Position numbers and translations under genes: made by a program. A stretch of DNA of 64,000 nt from Riptortus pedestris (taxonomy: Eukaryota > Arthropoda > Insecta > Hemiptera > Alydidae), in contig CM032233.1 in the NCBI GenBank assembly GCA_019009955.1, forward strand, positions 66,863,501-66,927,500, read 5' to 3'. Under the pieces are notes generated by a model that saw only the letters and a program-made list of their open reading frames with translations, was not told where the DNA came from and ran no database searches. Shown here piece after piece: positions 20,212-33,428 of the stretch (position 1 is the stretch's first letter; every line of letters starts with the position of its first letter).

Positions 20212-23200
20212 GTAAGTTGGTCCTTCTAGTACATACAAACACCTGATTTATTTCACATTGAGTATATTAACTGTTAAGACTGTATTTACTCGTTACATTT
20301 TATGTGACTTGATTGAAATAAATCTCAAATTGTATATCCCTAAACATAAAAATAAAAGTTTTTCGCAACTCCTAAATCACTGGGTCAATTGCAAATTATT
20401 TTCATATTATTATTAAACCTAAATATTTAATATTTTTAGAAAAAATGGCTAGTTAAACTGAAGGAACTGACAGAATTCTGAAAAAAATTACCAAATTACC
20501 ATACTGACTTTCTCAATCTCATGATAAAACAGGCTATTCACAAAATAAATAAAGATGATCTATTGAGATTTTTTTTTTTTTGCATTTATATGTAATATGA
20601 AAGAAGATGTGTAATTAAAAATGTGCTTATCTTTTCTTATGGGACAAATGTTTATTAACTATATTATGAGTTTAATCACTGGTTTCTGGAACTGAGCCCT
20701 AATTGAATACTGAGCTGACCTTCAGTCTATTGGTGACCGACCACATTTCATCCCCCCACCTCGCTTAACTGGGGTTAGATGGCTTGCTACATAAAAATAC
20801 CCAATCATTAGTCCATAACTGTCAGCTAAAGTCTCTACATCTATAACGTCATTCAAAAAAATAAATATTTGAAAAATATGAAAAAAACAGTAAAATATTT
20901 ATTAGTTTATTATTATTAAATCCGTTATTCTGAAGGTTAAGAAATCCTTTAATAGTTACCCGATTTCTTGTTCCCCTTCATCAATTTCCACGCTTTACTT
21001 AAAGAAATGAAAATAAAACTTTAATATGTTCCAACATTTTCTTATCTAGAAAATTAATTACTAGATTCGGGTTGTTTTGGAAGAGACAGTTATTATGCCG
21101 ATGTTAACTGTTAGGGGGTAATATTTTTTGGCACATTGATTGGTGAATCAATACTGCAGAACCTAGTCGGAAAGTAGGCTCTTTTCATTCAAGAAGTCTA
21201 TGGTCGTTTGTTGAAATCACAAATTGTGCCAGAGCTTATCAGGTGATTTTTAAAGATGAGGTTTGTTACGCCTAAAGTTGATTACATCTATAAAATGTTA
21301 TAACTAAAGTAAGTAACTAATTTAACAAATCAATGAACTGCATTAAAAAAATAAAAAAAAAACATTCCTAAGTATTCATATCTATACATAGGCTGCCTTG
21401 TATAAGTGCTTGGTTGGAAATTATATGTAACGGGGTTTATCCTTGACCATTCGATCACATGATTCTTGAGATGAAGGCTGGAAATAATGGCAGCGAGTCG
21501 ATGCCTTATGGGATATGATTGAACTTATTTTATTCCTTTCGTACGTATCTCGCATTCTTAGGTAACTCCTTCTTCACGGAGTAACCGAATTTAAGAATAT
21601 TTTCAGGTGGCGATGCAGCCTTACAACATATTCAAAATTTATTATAAATTAGAAGCACTCCAGGTAAGGTACAACCTAAATGTACAGTGGAGGAAATGAG
21701 AAGGATAAAAAAAGTGTGCTTCGCGCAATATTATAATTAATCAAAGTAATTTTAACTCCTCATAGCACTACACTGAAAGCATAAACAGTAAAATGGCTAA
21801 AAACACAGAGCCTGAAGAGAGTACAGTAAAGATTTACTGTTCTCTGAAAAATATTATTCATCACAATAAAGCAGGACAAAACAAGTTTTTTCCTTCTTAA
21901 TTTTTTCTCCACAACTTTATGACATACATTTTTGTTTATAGGTTACAATCCCTGTCCGCATAAATGGAACGTGGGTTTTAGACCTCTTCAGTGATTATAG
22001 GAAGCTTTATCAACCTCTTTTCGAGGATTGATTCAGATGAGACTAAAGTTATTCTATAGTAATCCTATTTCAGCCCCTTTGAAGTGCTTCCTTAGATATT
22101 GTCAATTGATTTGTCTATTTTACCAAAAATGTATTATTTTTTTGTGAGAAGTGAAAAAGCTGATGCTGGAGGTAGAGGACCGTTACAAATGAACACGCAA
22201 TCTCCCGAGGTTTTCACCGAACCTATTCAGGCCGCATTTAACCGTAGCCTGCCACGCTCTCGGACTTAATCTCCGAAACGAAAACCCCAACTCAACGGAT
22301 TTTTCCACCTTTTTACCCTTTTTTTATTGTTGCCACAATTCAAAGGTTTTTAACTCCTTTTTTCAGCAGTCTGGTTTAGAGCTTTCTATTTATACCATTC
22401 CATCTCGACTGCTTCCCATTCCGTGTTTGGTAACAGGTGTTGTATCGTTAATCATTAAGCGGAGATTATTAAGAAGCTTTTCATTTATTAATTCCTACTT
22501 TTTCCTACTACTTACTATTGGAAATAAAACTGGTAATACCTCTGAATATAATCTTTCCTGAGTGTCATTTGACCCTTGCTTAGGGCAAATCCCTTGCAGA
22601 CAGTTTGAGTCAAGTTGTTCCACTTGAACCTCCAAAGAATAGTGATACATTGATATTCACCGTATACTGTATACGATGGGCGCCCATGTTGAATTTTGTT
22701 AGTACATATGTAATATGCATGTGTCCATAGTCAAAAATAATTACTCTTCCTTCAATATATATGTACAATACAATTCTGATAAAAATATAAATACAGTTAC
22801 TACGTGACGACGTGTCGCTGGATGAATGAGGTTGTGAAGAATATCATCATCATTATTTTTGTAACTAAATTAATAATACTTCCTATCTCTAAAATGCTAC
22901 AAAACGGTCCTATTTGATATTTAATTAAAAAATCCTTTAGTATAAATAAAAACAAGGAAATGCAAGAATAGAAAAATGCTGAATTCAGTTATTCATTTAC
23001 GTATCAGCCATTTTAAAATTCAAAATCATACATTTGACTAAGAGTGTTTTCCAATGATGTATTACAATACTGGAGTCATCGCAAAAAGGTTTCTAAGCCC
23101 CCCCCCCCACATTTTACCTTAATTACAGGTTACAATCAGTTTTACGCAAGAAGCTATCGATAACAATGAAGAATTAAAATGTGACAATACTCTCTGAATA

Positions 23201-23804
23201 TCGTCAATTTAAGTCTACTTGTTGAAAATATATAAACGATCGAACGAACGCTAAAAAAACAAACATGTTTTATATTTGCGCAATAATTATTTTTGCCTCA
23301 TTTCTACTTTATTTTTTGTAAAACCAACGATAATACGATTGATATTTATTATATTTTTGGAATCAATTGCTATGGTATTTTCACTTCGGACGTTTCCATC
23401 GTAGACAATATACGAGTGAATTGCAAAAAATCCGAATTCTTAACTATGAACTAACAGGCGCATGATTCTATTTCTCTTTTCTTGATATCTGAAACTTCAA
23501 ATTTTTCCTAGATATAATCATTAATAACTGTGATATTGTTATAGTTATGTTACTATCGAAACTATTGGTTGTTTGGTAGGTAATCACAACTTCTTGAATC
23601 AAATTCTTTTATTTGATTCGATGAATCATTATAACGTCCGCCTGCTGACCTTATCTCGCCATCTATTCTCGATGTCTACTTTAGACAGGAATTAAAATGT
23701 AAGCCGAGGATGAGGTATTGATGGCTAAATACAAAAATATTCAAATAACTTGCTCAACGTGTAAAACAATAGTTATAGATAATTCATTTTGGAACAAGAT
23801 TGAT
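20212..23804. other. Long unassigned AT-rich stretch
   Basis: No gene, repeat family or RNA gene recognised in 3.6 kb. A short minus-strand HINE-like scrap may lie at about 23630-23690 (CTTATCTCGCCATCTATTCTC resembles the reverse complement of the long-form 3' part). A run of C occurs at 23099-23109. Confidence 0.3.
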
Positions 23805-23990
23805 TATACACCATTTAACCATACTCGATACATAAGCGTTTCATGTAAAACTAAAGATCAAGTTTGATAACGGCTGAATTCGGATTGGAGGGTGGAGGGT
23901 TCGAAAATTTATAATTTTTCCCTTAGTATAAGTTGAATGGAAAAAGTGTTTACAACTAATCTTTTTGCAAATTTCATTATTTATCAACGT

Positions 23991-24037
<47 letters not shown>

Positions 24038-24510
24038 TATATATATGTATACTCTATCATGAATATTAACCGAGATATGTAGATTATATTATTTTCAGCT
24101 TTCAGTAAAGCCCTACTCCTACTAATGTCATAATAACAATAAATTGTTACATCATGAAACACTTCATTATAAGCTGAAATATTAATTATTGTTTTCACGA
24201 GACCATTATTATGCGGGATATATGCAAATTCGTTGTGTGCTGACACCATCAATCAAGATTTTACATTGTTGTCTCGAAAATGTTTTTTTGATCTATATAA
24301 TACTCGATATGTAACTGTTTCAGTCAAAATTAAAGATCATATTTGTTATTAGCTGAAATCCGACATGGAATACTGGGGGTTTAGAGGGGGGGGGGTTGAA
24401 AATTCAAAATATCTCCGTTATAATGAATCGGATTGAAGAATGTTATAAAACCATTCTTGTTAAACTATTGATGGTCTACAATTACCTTCATCTAAATATT
24501 TTTGATTGTG
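23805..24510 (+). mobile_element. HINE long-form internal fragment with a displaced TA tract
   Basis: Contains both internal modules: CTCGATACATAAGCGTTTCA, the AAAGATCAAG..TGATAACGGCTGAA segment, GATATTAACCGAGATATG-like text, the TTCAGTAAAGCCC part, then the second module with AAAGATCATATTTGTTATTA and a G-run. The 5' palindrome and 3' hairpin are missing. A (TA)n tract at 23992-24046 sits at the ATTGTTATATACATTT position, not in the usual slot. Confidence 0.65.
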
Positions 24511-25612
<1,102 letters not shown>

Positions 25613-27039
25613 TCATATAATATCTTATAACTGTTTTTTCGATTACTTTTTTCTTTAACTGCAAGAGTTATCAAGATATTTATATTTTTTAAAGTTTTAA
25701 GCCCTTACCATACCAATATGATTTTTACTTAAACATTGGCAGCTTAAATTTCTAGAATTCTAATTACAGGATAAATTGAATAGTAGTTTGTATATAATTA
25801 GCGTTTTCAGCAACCGCTGCATGATGGACGTTTTTAATTTTCAGATAGTTCTCTCTTCACAGACAATAATTTTAACTGCCTTAGGTATAGTTTTCTACCA
25901 ACTTGTAACAAGTCATAGGCAGCAGTTTATCGGCTATGATTTTAAACTAATATATATTCCTTAAAGGCACCTATAAAAACTGCTAATTAAGCAGCGCCTC
26001 ACATAACTTTAAACATCTTGTTGACAGCTTTTACGATTTAGAGTTCCGATTTATCGAGTTGTCCTGAGGAACGAATAAAAAGTTGAATGACTAGAAGATG
26101 TACCGTTGTGGGATGTTATTAGCTGATATTGCGTTGGGGAATATTTCTTAACTCATTTCAATAGAGATCCCTCCTCTATTATAGTTATATCTTCTGGCAG
26201 GTGTGTTCCTCCTACAATTTATTAACAGAATAAAAGATGAGCGTGGGTCATACTTTAGAATTTTTTTCAAGTCCGCCAAACCGGCTTGAAGCCAGATGGT
26301 TGCGTGGCGAGTAACGTATGCTCCCATGGCTCAATGTACGCTCGCCCTTCACGATGCACCTCCATTCATTGGAGATAATAATATACAGTTGTCTGTAGTA
26401 GTCTTATATCAAAAGAGACACGAAATTTAAACTGGTCATGAAATGTTAAGTGATATAATCGTTGAACTTGAAAATTATACGGTGATTTATTGAAAATGTG
26501 TAAATAACTCTGAATATTCGATTTGGAGGAAAATGTTTGGAACAACAAAAGAAGACGGTTCGTCAAAAAGGGATTAGTCCAAAAAAGTAAATTTGTCAGA
26601 AAGAGCCAAAACAGATGTAATTTATACGATGGAATTTGTCTTTGGCTTTTAGATAATGATGGAAACAGTTGACGCAGTAATTGCTGAAGTTGTGTGAAAA
26701 AAATACTCGTCTAAAAAGAATTGCATTTTGGTGTAAAAACCATATTGTAAAAAGAAATGACATCCCTCTTCTGGATTGTAGAACTTTAATTTTGCAACAA
26801 CTTCCTTAACATTTTCCGTTCCAATGCATAATGAAGTAGATGTGACTTTGATAGTTGAAATTAGTAGGACAATTATGTAGTGCTCAATTAATTGAAATAC
26901 TTTTTCTGATGAGTCGTTAGAAAAAATGTGAACGTGCTAGAAGAATGTCATTCGAGAATCTGTCCAAAACCATAAAAGAAGGAGAGATATTTACGACTTA
27001 ACATTTCATCTTTTCTCTTTAACTTTTCATGATCCGATT
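25613..27039. other. Unassigned AT-rich stretch
   Basis: Several 60-70-codon frames exist (25776-25964, 26366-26566) but are rich in I, F, Y, L and N codons, as expected by chance in AT-rich DNA. Confidence 0.3.
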
Positions 27040-27984
27040 TTAACCTTAACTACTACCACGGGTCAAAAACGACCAGAGCATAAAATAAAAATTAAGGTTT
27101 CTCTGTTTTCTTGCTAGGCAGCGCCATCAGGTACCATGTATTCACCCCTTAGTAACAGCTGCTACAGTTAACCTCTTCGCCTTGTTTCTGTGATTACCTG
27201 TGTCTGTCTAATTAACGTTTTGGGGCCATTTTTGACCCGTGGTAGTAATTACGTTATTAAAACGTTGTTTAAAATATTCATAGTTATATGACTAATGAGG
27301 GTTTTTTGTGGATGTCAGACATTATAAGGATTGGTTGACATATATGAACGAAGATGATGGAAATCAGAATCCTGTTTCTGATGATAATGAGGATCTAATA
27401 AGGAAATTACTGTGACAATCAGTCCATTCGTTCTGATCATGATACAGATTTAGAAATAGAGCTAAATGAGGATGAATTGTGCAAAAAGCCTGACCAGAAA
27501 CATTCAACAATATCCTATAAATGTAATAACACAGTTTGCAAGAATCACTCGGATTCCAAATGTCTCTGCCGGAACTGTGAAGATAAAATTTTAATTTATC
27601 AGTTAGTTTAGCAGAGATCTCCTCACAGTTTCTTTATTATTAAAAGGTATTGAATTACTTTCTGTTTGAATGAGCAGAACACGCTCAAATATGATAAGAA
27701 CAAAGATGTCCCTCTTAAAATTCAATTTTACATATTGATTTTTATACTATTTGAAGACATTGAATTTTTTTGCACTTTTTTTCTAATTCAAATATGTTTT
27801 TTAAAAAGTGTAAAAACGATTTATTTTTGTTGTATTTTAAAATGTGTCACGTGTTTTATGTATTCCATTAAAAAATTATATTAAAAACATTTATTTAAAA
27901 AATTTAAACTTTTTTTGTGTGGGTCATAAGAGACCCATGGTAGTACTTATGTAACTTTAAAACATGGTAGTATTTGAAGGTTAA
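27040..27984 (+). mobile_element. piggyBac-like element, internally deleted
   Basis: Bounded by TTAA at 27040-27043 and 27981-27984. The left terminal sequence CCTTAACTACTACCACGGGT matches the inverted right end (in reverse complement CCTTCAAATACTACCATG). Subterminal GGGTCA-type words repeat inside (TTGACCCGTGGTAGTAATTA near 27233, GGGTCATAAGAGACCCATGG near 27922). TTAA duplication plus these ends fit piggyBac. Coding remnants lie at 27344-27611. At 937 bp it is far shorter than an autonomous copy. Confidence 0.75.
27344..27611 (+). pseudogene. piggyBac transposase remnant: acidic N-part joined to Cys-rich C-part
   Basis: From 27344 a frame starts MNEDDGNQNPVSDDNEDLI and hits a stop. The next frame from 27414 continues with an acidic SDHDTDLEIELNEDELC stretch, then SYKCNNTVCKNHSDSKCLC and RNCED, ending at a stop at 27609-27611. 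The acidic run is typical of piggyBac N-termini. The C..C...VC..H ... C..C spacing is the C-terminal Cys-rich domain that binds the transposon ends. The whole catalytic middle, including the DDD residues, is missing, so the two ends are fused by an internal deletion plus a one-base frame change. No transposase activity is possible. Confidence 0.7.
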
Positions 27985-28827
27985 CTATTAAGAAACTTTA
28001 TCTTCACTTTTGCATTACAAATTTAAATACTGAGTTTGATAACACGTTACGGGGGATAGCAGGGATAAATCTTCGCAGTGATCATATCTTAAAATGTATT
28101 CCAAATTTACCAAGATTTGCCCACCGTAGCGTGAAATTGTATCCCTGCTCTCCCATGTAATAATATTGCTTTGAAAAATTAATCCAAAAATGTTCGAAAC
28201 TGTAAGCACAAAAAATGCCCTCACCTTCTGATTGATTGAGTACTTCTCTTGCCAATACCCAACTGTTCTTTACGCCATTTACCAGCAGCTAGTAGATCTA
28301 GTTTTAGATTTATTATATATTTTCCTTTAATAATGGATTTTGATACCTATTAATTAAATAATGCTCCTAGAGCAGCTCAGTTATCTTGTTCAAAAAAGAG
28401 ATAAGAAATTTAACATGTTTTAAGTACTTTAACAGCTAGTCGATTAGATGCAGATATGACTATTTTTCTGAAATCGATTTTTCATATTCCGACCGTTCTT
28501 CTGTAATCGATTTTTTACATAGTCTTTGCTTGAATATGAACTACTGGATATTCGGCAATCCAAGTAGCTCAATCAGGACGTCTGGCCAATTTCCCCTATC
28601 GGCAAGAACAGCAATTGACGACATTTGCCAGACCGGTGGATTGTATAAGGATGATCTCTTCTAGATAGGTTTCTTAGTAGCTATGCTATTTTCTGTAGGG
28701 GTATTTGGAAAGTACAAGTACCATTAGAGGTTATGAAGTTGATGGACTTCCCAGCAAAATATGTCTGTTATAATATTATTTTCTTTAAAAAAATATATAT
28801 TTAAATTTTAATACAAATCAAATAAAT
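27985..28827. other. Unassigned stretch
   Basis: No recognised gene or repeat. A 69-codon minus frame at 28015-28224 has no motif. Confidence 0.3.
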
Positions 28828-29308
28828 AAAGTCCGTCACGCAGTGGCTACGTTAACTAAGCAGATTCCCACGTGTACCACATATTTGCATTTATCTCAAA
28901 AAGTAAAAGTTCAATAAGAACAATATTTGGTATTTATGCTTCAAATATTGTGGTTCATAATATAACAGCATATTGTTAATATGAAATTAGTAGGAGAGAG
29001 GGGGGGTTACTGAAGGCTAAAAGCTATAAAATACAAGTATCTTGGTTAATCTAGCGAAGAAATGACATAACATAATTTATAGAATATTACATTTGTAACA
29101 AGATTGGTTCTATACAAATTTTCGATCAGACGCATGATAACGGAGATAATAAGAATTTTCGAAATTCTTTCCCTCTTACCCCCCCCCCCTCCCTCCTATG
29201 GGTCGGATTACAGTCGAAAACGAAGTTGATATTTCTTTTTACATAAAACGCTTATATATCGAGTTTGGTAACGAGAAGACAAAAATTGCGACTGCTAGAG
29301 CGGTAACA

Positions 29309-29366
<58 letters not shown>

Positions 29367-29500
29367 CATATCCAATTTTGAACGGACCTCATTTTGGTCA
29401 TCTACTAGGTTGGATCGATGGAGATTTGAAGAAATTTTTTGAAAATTGCGTCATGAGCCCAACCTCAATAGCTGATTTCCCTAAAGAGAAATGTGCCAAA
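28828..29500 (-). mobile_element. HINE copy, minus strand, near complete
   Basis: The 3' end is at the left: AAAGTCCGTCACGCAGTGGC gives, in reverse, hairpin arms ACGTAG and CTGCGT with one mismatch. The inverted subterminal motif follows (AAGCAGATTCCCACGTG). A run of C at 29180-29189 marks the G-module, (TA)n fills about 29312-29361, and the 5' palindrome is degraded (GATTTCCCTAAAGAGAAATG) near the right end. The 146-codon plus frame at 29198-29638 starts inside it and is an artefact of the TA tract. Confidence 0.8.
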
Positions 29501-30029
29501 ATGTCTAAAGATGATACCCTGAAAAAGCCAGAGAAACGTAGCTGCCGTGGATGGAGATACACTAGTCCACTTTTCTGCGGAAATACCTCAGAAAAGTTGA
29601 GTATTGTAAAGTTGGTAGTGATGGAGGTTTTCATTTGACAGTAAGTTCCGCTACACCCTCATGTAGCCCACGTCCCCTGAAGGACGCAGGGGGGTGACAT
29701 TTAGCACCGCTTGGCAGTGAGTGTGTGTATGGCTTCAGGAACTATGATCGCCTCAGTAGGAAGAAGATTGGATTATGCCTCGACAATAGGGGAGAAATTT
29801 CTGAATTCAACCTTTAAAATATTAAGGGGAACTACTAATGTTCTGGTGTAAATGTCTGTTTTCTTACATTACAATAAACAATTACTTATTACGGAGTTTC
29901 ATTTTTGTGCATGATGATATTGAGGTTTTACGAAGTTTACAACTAGACGAGTACACATTTTACTTCATTTAAATAAAAATATAAATAAAGTAAATATGGT
30001 CCGGTTAATTAGAAAAACTTGGAGTTTAA
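29501..30029. other. Unassigned stretch
   Basis: Part of a plus frame continues to 29638 from inside the HINE; a CAGTAAGT word at 29638-29645 resembles a splice donor. No acceptor or family supports an exon. Confidence 0.3.
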
Positions 30030-30600
30030 TTTTAGCAGATTTCCCTTAAGGTAAATCACCTGTTGAGTTGGTACTGATGATGCGATTTTCAAAAAATTTC
30101 TTCAAATGTCCATCGATCCTACCCAGGAGATGACGAAAATGAGGTCCGTTCAAAATTATATATATATTTGTCTGTTACACTCTATCAGTCGCAATTTTTG
30201 TTTAATCGTCACCAAACTCGGCATTTAATCGTTTTATGTAAAAAGGAAGATCAAGTTCGTTAAAGGCTGAAATCGGACCAGTGGGAGGGGGGGTTATAGG
30301 GGAGAATTTAGAAAATTCAAAATATCTCCGTTACTATACGTCGGATCGGATAACCGTTGTATAGAACCAATCATATTGCGAATTAAATTTACTATAACTA
30401 TTGTTATATACATTTATTCTCTATCTTGAATATTAACCGAGATATTTGCATTTTTATTAGGTCGCTTCAAATTGTTCCCGCCAAAAGCTAGTTCGGCCGT
30501 TTCCGTAACTGTTCGGCACTCGTATGGAGATTTCTCTATTGTATAACTTTACGTGGGAAATCTGTTTAGTTTACGCAGCCCCTGCGTGATGGACTTTTTT
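30030..30600 (+). mobile_element. HINE copy, short form, complete
   Basis: TTTTAGCAG start, palindrome with one change (AAGGTAAATC), a very short TA slot, G-rich module near 30284-30302, the CCGCCAAAAGCTAGTTCGGC region, TGGGAAATCTGTTTAG, perfect hairpin ACGCAG-CCC-CTGCGT and TGATGGACTTTTTT. Confidence 0.85.
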
Positions 30601-31385
30601 TTATTAACCCAGAAATACTTGACGTTCCAGAGATATGTGTGGACAGTTCTTCGTTGTTTCTTTGTTAGTTATATAAAATGTAATCAAACTTGTGGGTCAA
30701 AAGGTAACATCGCCCTTAGAATGGCTGTTTGAAAGGGTTATTTTCGTTTTTTTCGAAGGTACATTATTATAGATCATGCTGGGCTAACCTGTGTGTGTGT
30801 GTGACCGTGATGCTACTGGTCGCCGTGTGGATTTAGGCTTTAGTATTTCTACCACTACCCTCAGTAAACTGAAGGTAAAAAGAAGTCCCGTTTTGATCCC
30901 CAACAATTATTCTACGAGTTCACTACCAGAGCCCGCGAGTGCTGCGGCGCTTGTGGATTAACGGGAGTCTTTCGAGTATCTACATCTGTCAGCCCCTCGT
31001 GGTGATAAACGATTATGACTCGCTTAAATCCCAGGCAAGCTGATGTCGGTTGAATTGACTTCCCGATTATACTGAGTCTAGTTGTCTACTAGAGACAACT
31101 CATTACGGGTTCACCTTAGTGAACGGGTGTTGCACGCCGAGTTGACCGCTCATTACCAAAACATATTGGTCTACCATGCTAACTGAAATATAATATGTAG
31201 TTTTCAAAGGACCTAATGGGATTGATGGACATATAAAGTATGTTCTCAATAATTTCTGCACAAACACAATAGAAGAATGAGGAACTCAATACCTGATTTT
31301 ACATTGGAACTCAGTTAAAAATTCAGAGTAATAGTACAAATGGAGGTACATTATACAATAAGCATAACATTAATTGTTTTCTGTA
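30601..31385. other. Unassigned stretch, partly GC-richer
   Basis: 30780-31160 has more GC than its neighbours and short palindromic words, but no recognised gene or repeat. Confidence 0.3.
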
Positions 31386-32311
31386 TTAACCCTTAACTGG
31401 TGGCGTACGGGTCAAAATGACCCTAGCAAGAAATGTTTTGCCTTTCAGGATCAGATATTTTCAGAGAGAATGCTGTTATTCGCAGTACCTTCCCCCTTCC
31501 TACACCTTGTCGCTTCAGTGTGCACTTGGCCTTGTAATAGTTAACATATTTTAGTTATCCATCACCTCGGGTCATTCTGACCCAACCTCACCGATTGTGA
31601 AACTTTTTTTTTGTACAACATATTTGAAATGGCTCGGAATATTAGTGATTCCCGTTGTTGTGTGGAGACCCAGAGTTCCCTAACTTGAAATGTGCCCTAG
31701 AGAACCCATTCTTTCCTAGCTAAAGAGAAGTTTCTACAATGAAATACTTCATGTAGCCTTCCGCACACTGATCGAAGACGTTCTTGGGCCTGATGCACGA
31801 CAAGAACCTCAGAAGCCAAATGAGGCAAAGCGTAGGCTAACAAAAAGGAAAAGGTGGTACATTTCTCTATCCAGCAGTGACCGGAAAACATTCAGAAAAA
31901 TGGTGGAAAGTGTAAAATGCCAGTACGCAACATCTCTACCACACCTATTTGCAGAAAATGTTTAAACCCATAATATTAAACTATTTTTTATTATATTAAT
32001 GTTGTATTATTAATTGAGAAAAAACCAGAACGATTTTAAAAGCACTTGTTTAGTAAATAATATTATATGCTTATTATTGTAAAATATAAAAAAGACTAAG
32101 ACATTCATTTTCATAATTTTTTAATAAGAATATTAAAAATAATATTACTAAGTTAAGATTTTAATCATATACTTAAGTCCTGGTTTAGTTATAATAAATA
32201 TGATTTTTCTTTTTAAAAAAAATTCTTTCAAGCGCCTTTAAGCCCTAGGTCATTCTGACCCGACGTCACCAGTTAAGTTTCTCTACATGCACGTCACCAG
32301 TAGAGGGTTAA
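31386..32311 (+). mobile_element. Second piggyBac-like element, internally deleted
   Basis: Bounded by TTAA at 31386-31389 and 32308-32311. The left end reads CCCTTAACTGGTGGCGTAC. The right end in reverse complement reads CCCTCTACTGGTGACGTGC, followed by a second copy of the motif (AACTGGTGACGTCGGGTCA). GGGTCA-NNN-TGACCC words sit at subterminal positions on both sides (31410s, 31570s, 32250s). The repeated GTGACGT/GGGTCA arrangement and TTAA borders are typical of insect piggyBac elements. Confidence 0.8.
31720..31965 (+). pseudogene. piggyBac transposase C-terminal fragment
   Basis: An 81-codon open stretch reads KRSFYNEILHVAFRTLIEDV, then LGPDARQEPQKPNEAKRRL, TKRKRWYISLSSSDRKTFRK and KCQYATSLPHLFAENV before the stop at 31963-31965. 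The KR(W/C)..C...SDRKT ... KC......H order is the piggyBac Cys-rich tail, with several Cys replaced (WYISLS in place of C..C). The catalytic part is missing. It is a pseudogene inside its own element. The minus-strand frame over the same bases (31697-31891) is a shadow. Confidence 0.7.
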
Positions 32312-33170
32312 TATAGGCCTTAGAGTGTGCCTCCCACTTAACCACAATACAGTTCTTGATTTCCAAAGTTGTAATTGCTGGTGCACTGAAAGTGTTGCAA
32401 GAAGCCGTACTAGTAACTGACTAAATGCTAAACGTCAGATAGGAGATTTTCATTTAATTACCTTTTCAAGCATTTACCCAATTTACAACCCCCCCCCCCC
32501 CTGTTGATTTCCTACTATCCATTTTTCCGGTAAAATAGCTTGAGTAGTTAGTCCGCTGGTCACGTTACGTATAAGTCAATAGCTACCCATTGAGAGATTA
32601 TTACAAAAAAGGGGGGTAAGCGGAACAGGAAGGGATAACACAATGGAGAACAATAAATCTAAATGTGACGTGTAACGTGGAAGGGTTGCTACCGGGGGAT
32701 GACTTCAATGGAGCTGTATTTTTTATTTGTGCCACTGCATTGTTAGAGTTGGAGGTTTCCAAACAGGCAAATAGATATTTCGGTAAAGTACAATACAACT
32801 GGCAGAACATTAACAGGTGCTACACTATTATTCCATTAACACTCACGCTTCCCTTTTTGCCTAAAGCTTACAATACTTGCACGGCACGTCGCTTTCAAAC
32901 ACACCCCAATGTAGACCCCATTTCGTAATTCCATGTAAATGAACTGAGCACGAAGCAGGATTTCCCAATTTTAGGTTGTAGCTTTATGCGCTAGCTGTGT
33001 TACCTGGAGGGAAATTGCAATAACCTAGTATTAGTACTAAATAATGTTTTAATTCAATTTAATCATTTTATTGTAATAAAAGCGAAATACAACTCGGAAG
33101 TAAAATTCTTAGAATTTCAAACTCGTGAATAACTTTATAATATGAAAAAACCTTTAATAAATACTATTTA
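32312..33170. other. Unassigned stretch
   Basis: An 87-codon plus frame (32665-32928) with a shadow on the minus strand has mixed composition, but no motif and no splice context I can defend. A run of C lies at 32490-32501. Confidence 0.3.
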
Positions 33171-33428
33171 TCAAATACATGTGAAGGGGCTCAGGTTAGC
33201 CATTTGAGTTAAAGTGTTGCCTTTAATCTGAAATGGTAAACCTAGAGTGGCGAGTTCGATCCCGCCTGGACAAAGGAATTTATTTAGTGACGGAATTCAT
33301 TAAATAAAATCCTGAGTGCCGCCCTGGCTAGAAAAGGGTAGTAACCTGTAGATAACGTGTCCCAATTAGCCTTAGTTGCAAAAACTGGACGTTAATAAAT
33401 AATTTAAATTTAAATTTCAAATACATGT
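33171..33428 (+). mobile_element. tRNA-derived SINE with 12-bp target duplication
   Basis: The body between TCAAATACATGT (33171-33182) and the identical copy at 33417-33428 has the tRNA-like head (CAGGTTAGCCATTTGAGTTA, box B GAGTTCGATCCC), the family middle and GGACGTTAATAAAT before an AT-rich tail. Confidence 0.9.

Noticed and set aside
29198..29638. 146-codon plus frame, the longest in the window
   Set aside because: Its first half is antisense to a minus-strand HINE copy and includes the (TA)n tract. The remaining 45 codons have no recognised motif.
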